This document shows positions 39,061 to 48,304 of a DNA stretch of 64,000 nucleotides, piece by piece. The position numbers were made by a program, and so were the translations under genes. Source of the stretch: Flavobacterium degerlachei (GTDB taxonomy: Bacteria; Bacteroidota; Bacteroidia; Flavobacteriales; Flavobacteriaceae); contig NZ_FNMV01000003.1 of NCBI RefSeq assembly GCF_900106645.1, positions 232,238 to 296,237 of the forward strand, read 5' to 3'. The notes beneath the pieces are model-generated. The model saw only the letters and a program-made list of their open reading frames with translations. It made no database searches and was not told where the DNA came from. The first letter of the stretch is position 1. The number at the start of each line of letters is the position of its first letter.

Positions 39061-39068
39061 CAAACTTA
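39061..39068 (-). promoter_or_regulatory. Putative -7 box of nagB
   Basis: On the minus strand it reads TAAGTTTG, 33 bases before the ATG. A TGC-N7-TGC site lies about 20 bases upstream of it. Confidence 0.5.
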
Positions 39069-39088
39069 AAAAATTAGAACACAACATC

Positions 39089-39101
39089 GCAGTTAAATGC
39101 G
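39089..39101 (-). promoter_or_regulatory. TGC-N7-TGC site 1 (candidate DeoR operator, nagB)
   Basis: On the minus strand it reads CGC-ATTTAAC-TGC, just upstream of the nagB -7 box. It is the most divergent of four similar sites. Confidence 0.4.
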
Positions 39102-39129
39102 TTATTTAACATAAAAATAATCAAATAAC

Positions 39130-39142
39130 GCAACATAATGCA
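39130..39142 (-). promoter_or_regulatory. TGC-N7-TGC site 2 (candidate DeoR operator, nagB)
   Basis: On the minus strand it reads TGC-ATTATGT-TGC, identical over at least 14 bases (with the following G) to the site at 39992. It lies immediately after the deoR stop codon. Confidence 0.5.
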
Positions 39143-39143
39143 G

Positions 39144-39893
39144 TTAAAGTACAGTAACTCCGGCCGCGTGATACTCTTCTAAAATCTTATCCTTTGGATT
39201 TAAATCAGTTATAATAGTGCTTAACCGATCAATACTGCAAACTACATGAGGTGTTTTACTATTTAGTTTATCAGCTGTAAACATGGAAACCACTTTATCC
39301 GATGCTTCCAGCATTGCTTTCTTCACAATAGAAACTTCGTAACCCACTTCTGTCAGTCCTTGTTTAACATTAACGCTACTAGCTCCCATAAAACAGATGT
39401 CGGCCTTAATTTTTGACAAAACCTGTAACACATCCATACCAATAGTAACCATTGCATTCTTTTGCATTTTTCCTCCAATAAATATCAAATCAATATTTTG
39501 ATATTGAGACAATTGCATTGCAATAGGCAAACTATAAGTATATATAGTTGCTTTCAACAAAGGCGGAATTAACTTAGAAAAAACCAAATTTGTCGTTCCT
39601 CCACTCATAATAATCACCTGACCATCATGCAGCAAAGAAAGAGCCTTAAGACCAATTTCTCTTTTCTTTTTTTCGTTAGAAATAACGATGTCAAAAACAT
39701 TTTTATCATTATCCTTAACGGGAATAGCACCTCCATATACTTTTTCAAGAAGTCCTTTTTCATGCAACTTATTCAAATCCCTACGAATAGTATCTTCGGA
39801 AAGACCTAAAACCTCGGCTAATTCAATAGTGTTAACACGTTGTTCCTTAACCAGCTTGGTTAATATAAAATTGCGCCTTTCTGCTTTTAACAT
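39144..39893 (-). CDS. DeoR family transcriptional repressor
   Basis: This 249-residue regulator has an N-terminal DeoR helix-turn-helix (ERRNFILTKLVKEQR, then LAEVLGLSEDTIRRDLNKLHEKG at about 23-45) and a C-terminal sugar-phosphate sensor domain with IIMSGGTTNLVF and LIFIGGKMQKNAM. DeoR members usually repress sugar genes and are released by a phosphorylated intermediate. It sits between nagB and the susCD genes, both of which have similar direct-repeat sites upstream, so it most likely controls both and perhaps itself. GlcNAc-6-P, GlcN-6-P or MurNAc-6-P are plausible inducers. Confidence 0.9.
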   Translation of the reverse strand: MLKAERRNFILTKLVKEQRVNTIELAEVLGLSEDTIRRDLNKLHEKGLLEKVYGGAIPVKDNDKNVFDIVISNEKKKREIGLKALSLLHDGQVIIMSGGTTNLVFSKLIPPLLKATIYTYSLPIAMQLSQYQNIDLIFIGGKMQKNAMVTIGMDVLQVLSKIKADICFMGASSVNVKQGLTEVGYEVSIVKKAMLEASDKVVSMFTADKLNSKTPHVVCSIDRLSTIITDLNPKDKILEEYHAAGVTVL

Positions 39894-39918
39894 ATTGATA
39901 AAATAAATTGATAGATGA

Positions 39919-39926
39919 CAAATGTA
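39919..39926 (-). promoter_or_regulatory. Putative -7 box of deoR
   Basis: On the minus strand it reads TACATTTG, 26 bases before the deoR start codon. Confidence 0.45.
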
Positions 39927-39991
39927 TTAAATAAAATCGTTTAAAAAGTAGCTATATAATCAATACCCTATTTTAAATTAGTATTAAAAAT

Positions 39992-40004
39992 TGCATTATG
40001 TTGC
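39992..40004 (+). promoter_or_regulatory. TGC-N7-TGC site 3 (candidate DeoR operator, deoR/susC)
   Basis: TGC-ATTATGT-TGC is the exact inverted match of the site at 39130. It lies between the divergent deoR and susC promoters, so it could affect both. Confidence 0.5.
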
Positions 40005-40042
40005 GGTTTTCAACTAAAAAACGAAAAAAATTCGAAAAAAAT

Positions 40043-40055
40043 TGCAATTATTTGC
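40043..40055 (+). promoter_or_regulatory. TGC-N7-TGC site 4 (candidate DeoR operator, susC)
   Basis: TGC-AATTATT-TGC lies between the expected -33 and -7 regions of the susC promoter, where a bound repressor would block RNA polymerase. Confidence 0.5.
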
Positions 40056-40065
40056 AGTAAATAAA

Positions 40066-40073
40066 TATATTTG
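40066..40073 (+). promoter_or_regulatory. Putative -7 box of susC
   Basis: TATATTTG is a full match to TAnnTTTG, with TTG at 40042 about 21 bases upstream and the ATG 31 bases downstream. Confidence 0.6.
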
Positions 40074-40103
40074 TGTACTAACCTTAAAATAAACCAAATA
40101 ATT

Positions 40104-43100
40104 ATGAAAAAATTATTCCTGATTTCATTATTGTTTTTGTTGGTTCAAAGTGCTTTTGCACAGACAAAAACAATTACTGGAACTGTAAAAAACAAAGCGG
40201 ATGGTATTCCTATTCCCGGAGTTACAGTTCTTATTAAAGGTACTACTAAAAGTAGTGTTACTGATTTTGATGGTAAATACTCCATCGTAGCAGAACCAAC
40301 AGATTTACTTGTTTTTAGTTACATTGGTTTTTTAAGTTCTGAAATTAAAACCTCAGAAAAATCCAATATCATTAACGCTAATTTATCTGAAGAATTAAAT
40401 TCTTTAGATGAAGTAGTTGTACTTGGTTCAACAGTCCGTGTTACTAGAAAGGAACTAGGTAATTCTGTAACTAGTATAAAAGCAGAAGGTTTGAACCGTG
40501 CTAAACCTGTTGACATTTCTTCAGCTTTACAAGGTAAAATTGCTGGTGCTCAGGTCTCCCAAAACTCAGGTGATCCTGCCGGAGGTTTTAGTATAAAGCT
40601 TAGAGGAACTTCATCGATACTAGGTTCATCTGACCCTTTATACGTTATTGATGGTGTGGTTTTAAATAATGCATCCACCAACCTTACAAATCTAAACGTA
40701 AGTAAAGGAAACTCTAATCTACAAATTGGACAAAATAGATCTTCAGATATCAACCCAAATGACATTGAGACAATTGAAGTATTAAATGGTGGTGCTGCAG
40801 CTGCAATATATGGTTCTCGTGCAGCAAATGGAGTGATATTAATCACTACTAAAAAAGGTAGATCAGGTGATACAAAATATACTTTCTCTACAAGCTTAAC
40901 CACAAACTCTTTACGCAAAAAAGTCTACGTTAATCAGTCAGACAAACAATTCGTCAACTCATCTCCAGCTTTATTCCCAATACAAGGACAGCCTGCAAGT
41001 CCTACAACTGTATTAGTAGCGGGTAGAAATTTAGAAACACAAACCATTTCTGGAATTGAAAGATATGACTACCAAGATGATGTATTTGTAACTGGAATAG
41101 GACACGACACCTACTTTTCATTACGAGGCGGCGACGATAAGACAAAATATTTTTCTTCTATCGGTTATTTGAAAAATGAAGGTATTATTAAGAATACTGA
41201 TTACAACCGATTGGGGGCAAAATTAAAAATACAACATGAGTTTAATAGTAAATTAACTGCTTCTGTAGGTTTAAATTATATCACTTCTAACTCTAATGAA
41301 AAACCGGATGGTAACGTATTTTGGAGTCCTATCAACTCTATTACAATAACAAACAATATTTACGATATTAATCAAAGAAATTCTAATGGAGATTTATTAG
41401 CTGTAGATCCCAATCGAGTTAATCCTTTGTCTGTAATTGAAACTTTCAAAATCACACAGAAAACTGATCGTATGATTTCTGATATTCAGTTAAATTTTAA
41501 GCCATTTGAAAATTTTAACGCTGATTTTATTTTTGGTCTAGACAACTATAATCAAAAAGGTACCGTTTTTATACCTAGATACCCGTATTCCCCAGTTAAT
41601 GGAACTTATTTCAATGATGGTTATGTTTCTGAAGCAACTAACAGAGTTGTACAATTTAACAACGATTTGAACTTAAGATACCTTTGGAATATCAATAAAA
41701 AAGTAAAGTTAACTTCGTTTGCCGGTTATAACGTTCAGTCTTACCGAGACGAACTCTTTGCAATTGAAGGACGAGACTTAAAACCATTTGTACAAACAAT
41801 CAATGCTTTTAACACTTTACTTCCAGGATCTCCAAGTGCTGGTCAATCGAAATACAACCTATGGGGATTCTATTTACAAGAAACAATTGGATTTAACAAC
41901 AAGTTTTTCGTGACAATTGCTGGAAGACAAGATGCCTCAACTGTTTTTTCAAAGGAAAATCGTTCTCAATTTTATCCAAAAGTTAGCGCTAGTTATGTAT
42001 TATCTGATGAGAAATTCATGGACAATTCTCCAATAAGCTCCGCACGTTTACGTGGTTCATGGGGAGAGTCAGGAAGCTTAACAGCAATAACTCCTTATGC
42101 AAGGTTTACAAATTATTCTACAGGAAACCTTGTGGGAAACACTTCATTCACTCTTGAAGGCTTCAAAAAAGGAAATTTAGATCTAAGACCTGAAAAAAGT
42201 TCAACATATGAAGTTGGAGCAGATCTAGGAATCTTAAAAGATCGTGTTAACTTATCTTTTAGTTACTACAATGCTGATATAAAAGATTTATTGTTACCAG
42301 TAGAACTTGCGAGTTCAACAGGATCAACTAATACAATCCAAAATATTGGTCAAATGAATAACAAAGGTGTGGAAATTGGATTGCGCTACGATGTAATTAA
42401 AAAAGAAGATTTTAATCTAGATTTTTACGTGAATTATAGTAGTAATAGAAACAAAGTCACTGGTTTGCCACAGCAAAGATTTAAGCTAGACAGTAATCCT
42501 TCTGGAGCTCCAGTTTTTGTGGAAAAAGGACAGCCTATCGGTATTTATTACGGAACTTACTATGCAAGAAACACAGATGGCACTTTGTTATTAACAGCAA
42601 ATGGCTATCCACAAGTTGAAAAAGGAGATTCAGCAACTGGAACCGCATTAAGAGACGCCTCTGGTCAACCTACAGGAACTATTTTAAACAAACAAATCGG
42701 GAATCCTAACCCTGATTACATCATCTCTTTTGGAGCAAATTTAAATTACAAAAAATTTGGTATGTCAATTTTATTTGATGGAGTACAAGGTGTTGATGTT
42801 TTTGATGCAGATTACAGAACAAGACAGGGAGTTGGAAATGGTGAGTTAGTTGAAAAAGAACTTAACGGTGAACTACCTAGAGGATATATATGGTCAATAT
42901 ATGGTATTGAAGAGTTTAGAGTTGTTGACGGTAATTATATAAAGCTAAGAGAAGTGTCTTTAAGTTATTCCTTTGGAAAGTTAAATAGCTTTTTTGATGA
43001 CTTAACTATCAATGCAAGCGGTAGAAATTTATTTTCATGGGATAAATTTACAAGCTTTGATCCTGAAACAAATTCTGGTGGTCAATCATCAGTAGCAAAA

Positions 43101-43163
43101 TATAATTTTGGGACAGTCCCTATTCCTAGATCATTCTCTTTAGCATTAAAATTCCAATTTTAA
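40104..43163 (+). CDS. susC: SusC/RagA-type TonB-linked outer membrane transporter
   Basis: This 1019-residue outer-membrane importer has a signal peptide (MKKLFLISLLFLLVQSAFAQ) and a carboxypeptidase-D-like/CarbopepD_reg domain (TITGTVKNKADGIPIPGVTV, about 22-100). A plug domain follows with VYVIDGVVLN-like PLYVIDGVVLN and EVLNGGAAAAIYGSRAANGVILITTKKG, then a 22-strand barrel ending in aromatic F-Q-F. The frame opens 11 codons earlier, but the ATG at 40104 starts the signal peptide and follows the promoter. It forms a pair with the SusD-like lipoprotein 11 bases on. The cargo is inferred to be a peptidoglycan sugar or muropeptide from the neighbours. Confidence 0.94.
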   Translation: MKKLFLISLLFLLVQSAFAQTKTITGTVKNKADGIPIPGVTVLIKGTTKSSVTDFDGKYSIVAEPTDLLVFSYIGFLSSEIKTSEKSNIINANLSEELNSLDEVVVLGSTVRVTRKELGNSVTSIKAEGLNRAKPVDISSALQGKIAGAQVSQNSGDPAGGFSIKLRGTSSILGSSDPLYVIDGVVLNNASTNLTNLNVSKGNSNLQIGQNRSSDINPNDIETIEVLNGGAAAAIYGSRAANGVILITTKKGRSGDTKYTFSTSLTTNSLRKKVYVNQSDKQFVNSSPALFPIQGQPASPTTVLVAGRNLETQTISGIERYDYQDDVFVTGIGHDTYFSLRGGDDKTKYFSSIGYLKNEGIIKNTDYNRLGAKLKIQHEFNSKLTASVGLNYITSNSNEKPDGNVFWSPINSITITNNIYDINQRNSNGDLLAVDPNRVNPLSVIETFKITQKTDRMISDIQLNFKPFENFNADFIFGLDNYNQKGTVFIPRYPYSPVNGTYFNDGYVSEATNRVVQFNNDLNLRYLWNINKKVKLTSFAGYNVQSYRDELFAIEGRDLKPFVQTINAFNTLLPGSPSAGQSKYNLWGFYLQETIGFNNKFFVTIAGRQDASTVFSKENRSQFYPKVSASYVLSDEKFMDNSPISSARLRGSWGESGSLTAITPYARFTNYSTGNLVGNTSFTLEGFKKGNLDLRPEKSSTYEVGADLGILKDRVNLSFSYYNADIKDLLLPVELASSTGSTNTIQNIGQMNNKGVEIGLRYDVIKKEDFNLDFYVNYSSNRNKVTGLPQQRFKLDSNPSGAPVFVEKGQPIGIYYGTYYARNTDGTLLLTANGYPQVEKGDSATGTALRDASGQPTGTILNKQIGNPNPDYIISFGANLNYKKFGMSILFDGVQGVDVFDADYRTRQGVGNGELVEKELNGELPRGYIWSIYGIEEFRVVDGNYIKLREVSLSYSFGKLNSFFDDLTINASGRNLFSWDKFTSFDPETNSGGQSSVAKYNFGTVPIPRSFSLALKFQF

Positions 43164-43174
43164 TATAAAAAAAC

Positions 43175-44446
43175 ATGAAAAAAATATTTATATCCATACT
43201 AGTTGCAAGTTTTTTATTTACGTCTTGCAACGAAGAATTTTTAGATCCTACAAAACCATCTGAGGAAGGTGTATTAACCAGTAGAGATGGCCTTATTGGT
43301 GCTGCAAATGGTTTGCAACAATTATGGAGTACTAGTAGGTTAAGTCCAATGTACACTGTAATAACTGCAAATGGTTTCACTACAAATGAATTGCGTTTAA
43401 TTAATGCTGGTAATGCCGATGAAGGAGAATTATCTATCGGCGGTGTCTCTTTAACATCCAAAAATGGGCTTACAAACAATCTTTGGTCACAATGTTTAGT
43501 AATTAAGTCCGAGTCACAAAAAATAATCGATAACATCAACGTGATGACTGTTGAAAATGAAAAAGGAAGCGTTTTTACTCATGCTTCTATTTTTAAAGCA
43601 ATGGCCTTGGGAACCCTTATCCAATTTTACGAAAGTATCCCTTTAAAAACAATGAAAAATGCTCCATTCAATTCAAGAGCTGAAGTTTTGACTGAAGTAA
43701 TCGCGACGCTAAAAGCTACTGAACCTTACCTAGCTACTAATGCAAATGGTTTTACTGGCTTAGCATCAAGCATAAAATATAAAAATACAGTTAACGCTCT
43801 ACTATCCAGATTTTACCTAATGTTAGGTGATTATAATAAAGCTCTGGAACATGCTAACTTAGTTGATTTAGCTTCTAAATCAACCTTTTATTATGATGCT
43901 GTAAGTAACAATCCTATCGCTTTTAATTCAATATTGACCAACAATGTTTTTCAGCCAATAAGCAGAACTTTTGGCCTTCCTTCTGCCCTAGCGCCTGTTC
44001 CTACTGATGGTCGAATTGACTTTTATATTACGTCAGGATCTAATCCTACCACTGCTGCTGGTTTCTATAATTCAAATACAAAAGCAATTCCAGTGTTCTT
44101 ACCTGGCGAAATTATACTAATTAAAGCGGAAGCCTATGCTAGAAAAACTCCTAACATGCTTGCAGAATCAAAAATAGAACTGGACAAAGTTCTGACGAAA
44201 ACAACAGCAAATGACGTGTATGGTATTGCTGCAAATTTACCTGCATATTCAGGATCATTAGATCAAGCAAGCCTTCTAACTGAAATCTACAGAAACCGTT
44301 GTATTGAGTTATACATGACGGGTTTAAAGTTAGAAGATAGTAGACGTTTTGGTCGTTCAGCAACTGAAAGAAATAGAAATTGGTATCCTTATCCTGATTC
44401 AGAAAGGTTCAATAACCCAAATACACCTACAGACCCAGTTAATTAA
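43175..44446 (+). CDS. susD: SusD/RagB family substrate-binding lipoprotein
   Basis: This 423-residue surface lipoprotein has a lipoprotein signal with lipobox LFTSC (Cys at about 17) followed by NEEFLDPTKPSE, the typical SusD opening. Helical repeats are followed by the C-terminal ILIKAEAYARK and IYRNRCIELYMTGLKLEDSRRFGR segments of the SusD fold. It is shorter than many SusD proteins (often about 500 residues). It caps the SusC barrel and binds the oligosaccharide before import. A good terminator follows, separating susCD from murQ. Confidence 0.92.
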   Translation: MKKIFISILVASFLFTSCNEEFLDPTKPSEEGVLTSRDGLIGAANGLQQLWSTSRLSPMYTVITANGFTTNELRLINAGNADEGELSIGGVSLTSKNGLTNNLWSQCLVIKSESQKIIDNINVMTVENEKGSVFTHASIFKAMALGTLIQFYESIPLKTMKNAPFNSRAEVLTEVIATLKATEPYLATNANGFTGLASSIKYKNTVNALLSRFYLMLGDYNKALEHANLVDLASKSTFYYDAVSNNPIAFNSILTNNVFQPISRTFGLPSALAPVPTDGRIDFYITSGSNPTTAAGFYNSNTKAIPVFLPGEIILIKAEAYARKTPNMLAESKIELDKVLTKTTANDVYGIAANLPAYSGSLDQASLLTEIYRNRCIELYMTGLKLEDSRRFGRSATERNRNWYPYPDSERFNNPNTPTDPVN

Positions 44447-44460
44447 AACTGTTCTATTTA

Positions 44461-44497
44461 AAACGAGGCTATTAATTTTTTGGCCTCGTTTTTTTAC
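44461..44497 (+). terminator. Terminator after susCD
   Basis: AAACGAGGC / GCCTCGTTT with a 13-base loop is followed by a T run, 14 bases after the susD stop. Confidence 0.85.
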
Positions 44498-44634
44498 AAT
44501 TCTATTACTACAAAATTCCATAATGCAAAAGTTATAATTAACTTACTGTAAAGTCTTTGTATTGCTTAAATACAACTTTTTGCAAAAGTAAAAGAATCTT
44601 AATTCTCACTAAATAACTTCCTCAATTTAAGAAA

Positions 44635-45462
44635 ATGAAAAGAAACAATCCAGATACAGAACAAGAGTCTTTGTATTCTAATTTAGATAAAATGAGTACT
44701 CAAGAATTACTCATAAACATCAATAAAGAAGACGCAAAAGTAGCAGATATTATTAAAAAGCAAATTCCGAAAATTGAAAAATTAGTTGATATTATTGCCT
44801 CCAAAATGAAACTAGGAGGTCGTTTATTTTACATTGGAGCAGGAACATCCGGAAGAATTGGTATCCTTGATGCTTCTGAATGCCCTCCAACTTTTGGAGT
44901 TCCTGATAATTGGATAATTGGTATTATAGCCGGAGGTGATTCTGCCATTAGAAAAGCCGTAGAAAATGCCGAAGATGACAATAATCAAGCCTGGAGAGAT
45001 TTATCCGCTTATGCCGTTTCAAGTTTAGATGTAGTAATTGGAATTGCTGCTTCTGGAAATACGCCCTATGTTATTGGGGGCCTAAAAAAAGCACGGGAAA
45101 ATAATATTATTACAGCTAGCATTTCTTGCAATAGTGATAGTCTAATTTCTAAAGAAGCTGATTATCCTATTGAATTAATTGTAGGGCCAGAATTCCTTAC
45201 TGGAAGTACACGAATGAAAGCTGGAACCTCTCAAAAATTAGTATTAAACATGATTTCAACCTCAGTTATGATTAAACTGGGACGAATTTATGGGAATAAA
45301 ATGATCGACATGCAATTGTCTAATAATAAATTGGTACAAAGAGGTGTTGAAATGATTGTTGAAGAACTGCAAATAGATGAAAAAACAGCTTCCAAATTGT
45401 TAGAAAAACATAAAAGCGTAAGAGCAGTATTACTAAATCAAAATAAAAATCTTGATATTTAA
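44635..45462 (+). CDS. murQ: N-acetylmuramic acid 6-phosphate etherase
   Basis: This 275-residue cytoplasmic enzyme cleaves the lactyl ether of MurNAc-6-P, giving GlcNAc-6-P and D-lactate. The SIS-fold core has YIGAGTSGRIGILDASECPPTFG (active-site Glu in ASECPP), AVENAEDDNNQA (second Glu), IGIAASGNTPYVIGGL and the diagnostic EFLTGSTRMKAGTSQKLVLN. Length is slightly short (about 300 is usual), from a trimmed C-terminus. It is the clearest marker that this locus handles MurNAc. The SSS gene follows after 41 bases. Confidence 0.95.
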   Translation: MKRNNPDTEQESLYSNLDKMSTQELLININKEDAKVADIIKKQIPKIEKLVDIIASKMKLGGRLFYIGAGTSGRIGILDASECPPTFGVPDNWIIGIIAGGDSAIRKAVENAEDDNNQAWRDLSAYAVSSLDVVIGIAASGNTPYVIGGLKKARENNIITASISCNSDSLISKEADYPIELIVGPEFLTGSTRMKAGTSQKLVLNMISTSVMIKLGRIYGNKMIDMQLSNNKLVQRGVEMIVEELQIDEKTASKLLEKHKSVRAVLLNQNKNLDI

Positions 45463-45503
45463 CATTCCCTTATTCAAAAAAACAACCCCCTAAAGATTAT
45501 ACA

Positions 45504-47012
45504 ATGACACCAAATGCCATCCTTATCCTTATAATTGTTTATTTTGGAATATTGTTCTACATATCACATAGAGTCAGTAAGAAAGACGACAGTAATGAAG
45601 CATTCTTCAAAGCTAATAAAAATTCAAAATGGTATTTAGTAGCTTTTGGAATGATAGGTACTGCTCTATCAGGAGTCACATTTATTTCGGTTCCAGGAGA
45701 AGTTGGTGCTCCAAGTGGGGAACAGTTTAAATACTTTCAGTTTATATTGGGAAATGCAATAGGATTTATTATTATTACTAAATTACTGCTACCCATATAT
45801 TACAGGATGAATTTGACATCTATTTATGGCTATATTGAAAAGAGAATGGGTACTTATAGCTACAAGACTGCTGCTACTATTTTTTTAGTAAGTAGAACTA
45901 TCAGCTCCGCATTTAGACTTTATCTAGTAGTTATAGTACTGCAGCGTTATGTTTTTGATTTCTATAAAATCCCTTTCTTCTTGACGGTACTAATATCATT
46001 GCTTTTAATATTTTCATATACCTACAGAGGCGGTCTTAAAACAATAATCATTACTGATACTTTACAAACTTTTTTTCTGGTAACTTCTGTTTTTCTGACA
46101 ATTTATTTCATTTGCGACAGTCTAGATTTAAATGCAATTGGAGCTTTCAATGAAGTAAAAAACAGTAACTATTCAAAAGTGTTTTTCTTTGATGATTTTA
46201 TGACTAGTAAATTTCACTTTGTGAAACAAATTATAGGAGGTATGTTTGTTACAATTGCAATGGTTGGTCTTGACCAAGATTTGATGCAAAAAAACCTGAG
46301 CTGCAAAAATATTGGCGAAGCCCAAAAAAACATGTTTACATTTACGGGAATCTTTGTTATTATCAATATATTCTTTCTTAGTGTTGGTGCACTTCTATAT
46401 ATATATGCTGATAAAAATGGAATTACCGCTCCTCTTGATCTTATTACAAACAAACCAAGAACAGATTTATTGTTTCCTGAAATTGCATTGAATCACCTAT
46501 CAACAATACCTGCTATTGTATTTTTATTAGGAATTATTGCAGCTACATTTGCAACAACTGACTCTGCATTGACAGCACTTACAACCTCTTTTTGCGTCGA
46601 TTTCCTAGATATGGACAAAACGGAAAATCTTAATAAAAAAAACTTGGTCAAAACTAGATATTTTGTCCATATTAGCTTTTCTGCCTTAGTGTTTTTTGTA
46701 ATTCTAATTTTCAATTCTATTAATGACAGTTCTGTAGTCGGAATGATATTCAAGGTTGCTTCATATACTTATGGACCTTTATTAGGGTTATATTCTTTTG
46801 GTATTTTTAAAAAATCGAGAAAAGTAAATGACAAACTAGTGCCTTTAATCTGTCTATTATCACCCGCTTTGACTTATGTTATTAGTGAAAATTCTAAAGC
46901 ACTATTGTTTGGGTACGTATTTGATAATGAATTGATCCTACTTAATGGACTAATTACATTTCTAGGACTCTATCTAGTAAGTAAAACTTCTAATGTAGCA
47001 TTACAGTTTTAA
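45504..47012 (+). CDS. Sodium:solute symporter (candidate MurNAc/amino-sugar importer)
   Basis: This 502-residue SSS-family inner-membrane protein has about 13 hydrophobic segments. Marks are NEAFFKANKNSKWYLVAFGMIG, SGVTFISVPGEVG, the GGLKTIIITDTLQTFF helix and TFATTDSALTALTTS with the sodium-site Ser/Thr residues. Tannerella forsythia takes up MurNAc through MurT, a membrane transporter encoded beside murK and murQ. This gene occupies the equivalent place between murQ and a MurNAc-type kinase (gaps of 41 and 40 bases), so the same cargo is likely though unproven. Confidence 0.88.
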   Translation: MTPNAILILIIVYFGILFYISHRVSKKDDSNEAFFKANKNSKWYLVAFGMIGTALSGVTFISVPGEVGAPSGEQFKYFQFILGNAIGFIIITKLLLPIYYRMNLTSIYGYIEKRMGTYSYKTAATIFLVSRTISSAFRLYLVVIVLQRYVFDFYKIPFFLTVLISLLLIFSYTYRGGLKTIIITDTLQTFFLVTSVFLTIYFICDSLDLNAIGAFNEVKNSNYSKVFFFDDFMTSKFHFVKQIIGGMFVTIAMVGLDQDLMQKNLSCKNIGEAQKNMFTFTGIFVIINIFFLSVGALLYIYADKNGITAPLDLITNKPRTDLLFPEIALNHLSTIPAIVFLLGIIAATFATTDSALTALTTSFCVDFLDMDKTENLNKKNLVKTRYFVHISFSALVFFVILIFNSINDSSVVGMIFKVASYTYGPLLGLYSFGIFKKSRKVNDKLVPLICLLSPALTYVISENSKALLFGYVFDNELILLNGLITFLGLYLVSKTSNVALQF

Positions 47013-47052
47013 AATGATCTCGAAAATAAAAATAGTTCTTTAAAATTTATGT

Positions 47053-48261
47053 ATGAATATAAATATAGAATCACTTTATAAGATAGCTCAAAAACCTGCT
47101 CGCCGGATAATCGGACTTATGTCAGGTACATCTTTGGATGGCCTAGATGTAGCTTTATGCGAAATTTCAGATTCAGGTAAAAACACACAGGTTAAATTAA
47201 TAGAATTTGATACTGTTGAATATACACAAGAAATAAAAACAGAAATTCAGAAAGTTTTTGCAAAACAAACTATTGATTTCCACAGCCTCATTTTATTAAA
47301 CGAGTGGCTTGGAATATTACATGGTAACATGGTATTAAAATGCCTTAAAAAATGGGGAATTGCAAGCAATGAAGTTGATATAATTGCTTCACATGGACAA
47401 ACAGTATTACATCTACCCAAAATTTTACATCAACAAGAAAAATTCCCAAATACTACTTTACAAATTGGTGATGGCGATCAAATCGCTGTAAAGACAGGAA
47501 TAATAACCCTGTCCGACTTCAGACAAAAGCATATCGCCGCCGGTGGTGAAGGAGCGCCGTTAGCTGTTTATGGCGATTATTATATTTTTGGAAAAAAGGG
47601 AGAAAATCGTATTATGCTTAACATGGGCGGCATTGCAAATTTCACATACTTGCCCTCAAACATGAACTCTGAAGAAGTTTTTGTTACGGATACAGGAACT
47701 GGAAATACTTTAATAGATGCATCTGTCAGACTATTTTATCCAGAAAAATCATATGATAAAGATGCAGAAATTGCAAAACTTGGGACCGTAAACCAAGCGC
47801 TCTTAGAGGCATTAAAAGAAGATGATTTTTTTAAAGATCCTTTTCCAAAAACGACAGGTCCAGAACTTTTTAACATCAAGTTTATCAGGACCGCTCAAAC
47901 CGCAAGTAAGACCGAAAACATTTCCGTTTCTGATCTACTGGCAACATTAACTAGATTTAGTGCGGAAACTATAGCCGAAGGAATTAAGCAAGCAATAGAA
48001 AAGACAAAATACGACTTAGCAAGTTTTAACATCTATATGTCAGGAGGAGGTACTCATAACCCATTATTAGTAAAATGGTTAAAAGAACTATTACCTTGCT
48101 ATTTTTTCACTACTAATGAATTAGGTATTAGTGGTGATGCAAAAGAAGCAGTGCTATTTGCTGTTTTAGCCAATGAAACGATTTCTGGTAAAGCCACTGA
48201 TTTTGGAACCCGTAAAGGAATCCCTTCAGTTTCTATGGGAAAAATATCGTTCCCCAGTTAA
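47053..48261 (+). CDS. anmK: Anhydro-N-acetylmuramic acid kinase
   Basis: This 402-residue cytoplasmic kinase cleaves the 1,6-anhydro ring of anhMurNAc while phosphorylating it to MurNAc-6-P, the MurQ substrate. Signatures are IIGLMSGTSLDGLDVALCE (about 19-37), IASHGQTVLHLP, LQIGDGDQIA, FRQKHIAAGGEGAPL, NMGGIANFT, TDTGTGNTLID and MSGGGTHNPLL. The ATPase fold looks complete. A stretch of about 20 extra N-terminal residues precedes the family start. The relic of a NagX-like gene lies 43 bases downstream, with the same spacing as the other genes of this unit. Confidence 0.95.
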   Translation: MNINIESLYKIAQKPARRIIGLMSGTSLDGLDVALCEISDSGKNTQVKLIEFDTVEYTQEIKTEIQKVFAKQTIDFHSLILLNEWLGILHGNMVLKCLKKWGIASNEVDIIASHGQTVLHLPKILHQQEKFPNTTLQIGDGDQIAVKTGIITLSDFRQKHIAAGGEGAPLAVYGDYYIFGKKGENRIMLNMGGIANFTYLPSNMNSEEVFVTDTGTGNTLIDASVRLFYPEKSYDKDAEIAKLGTVNQALLEALKEDDFFKDPFPKTTGPELFNIKFIRTAQTASKTENISVSDLLATLTRFSAETIAEGIKQAIEKTKYDLASFNIYMSGGGTHNPLLVKWLKELLPCYFFTTNELGISGDAKEAVLFAVLANETISGKATDFGTRKGIPSVSMGKISFPS

Positions 48262-48304
48262 GGAGTACATTTGAAATATTAACTTTTATTAAATAACTTA
48301 AAAA

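Noticed and set aside
45504..47012. Calling the symporter murT outright
   Set aside because: Context is suggestive, but SSS substrate cannot be read from sequence and the AmpG-like permease is an alternative importer.
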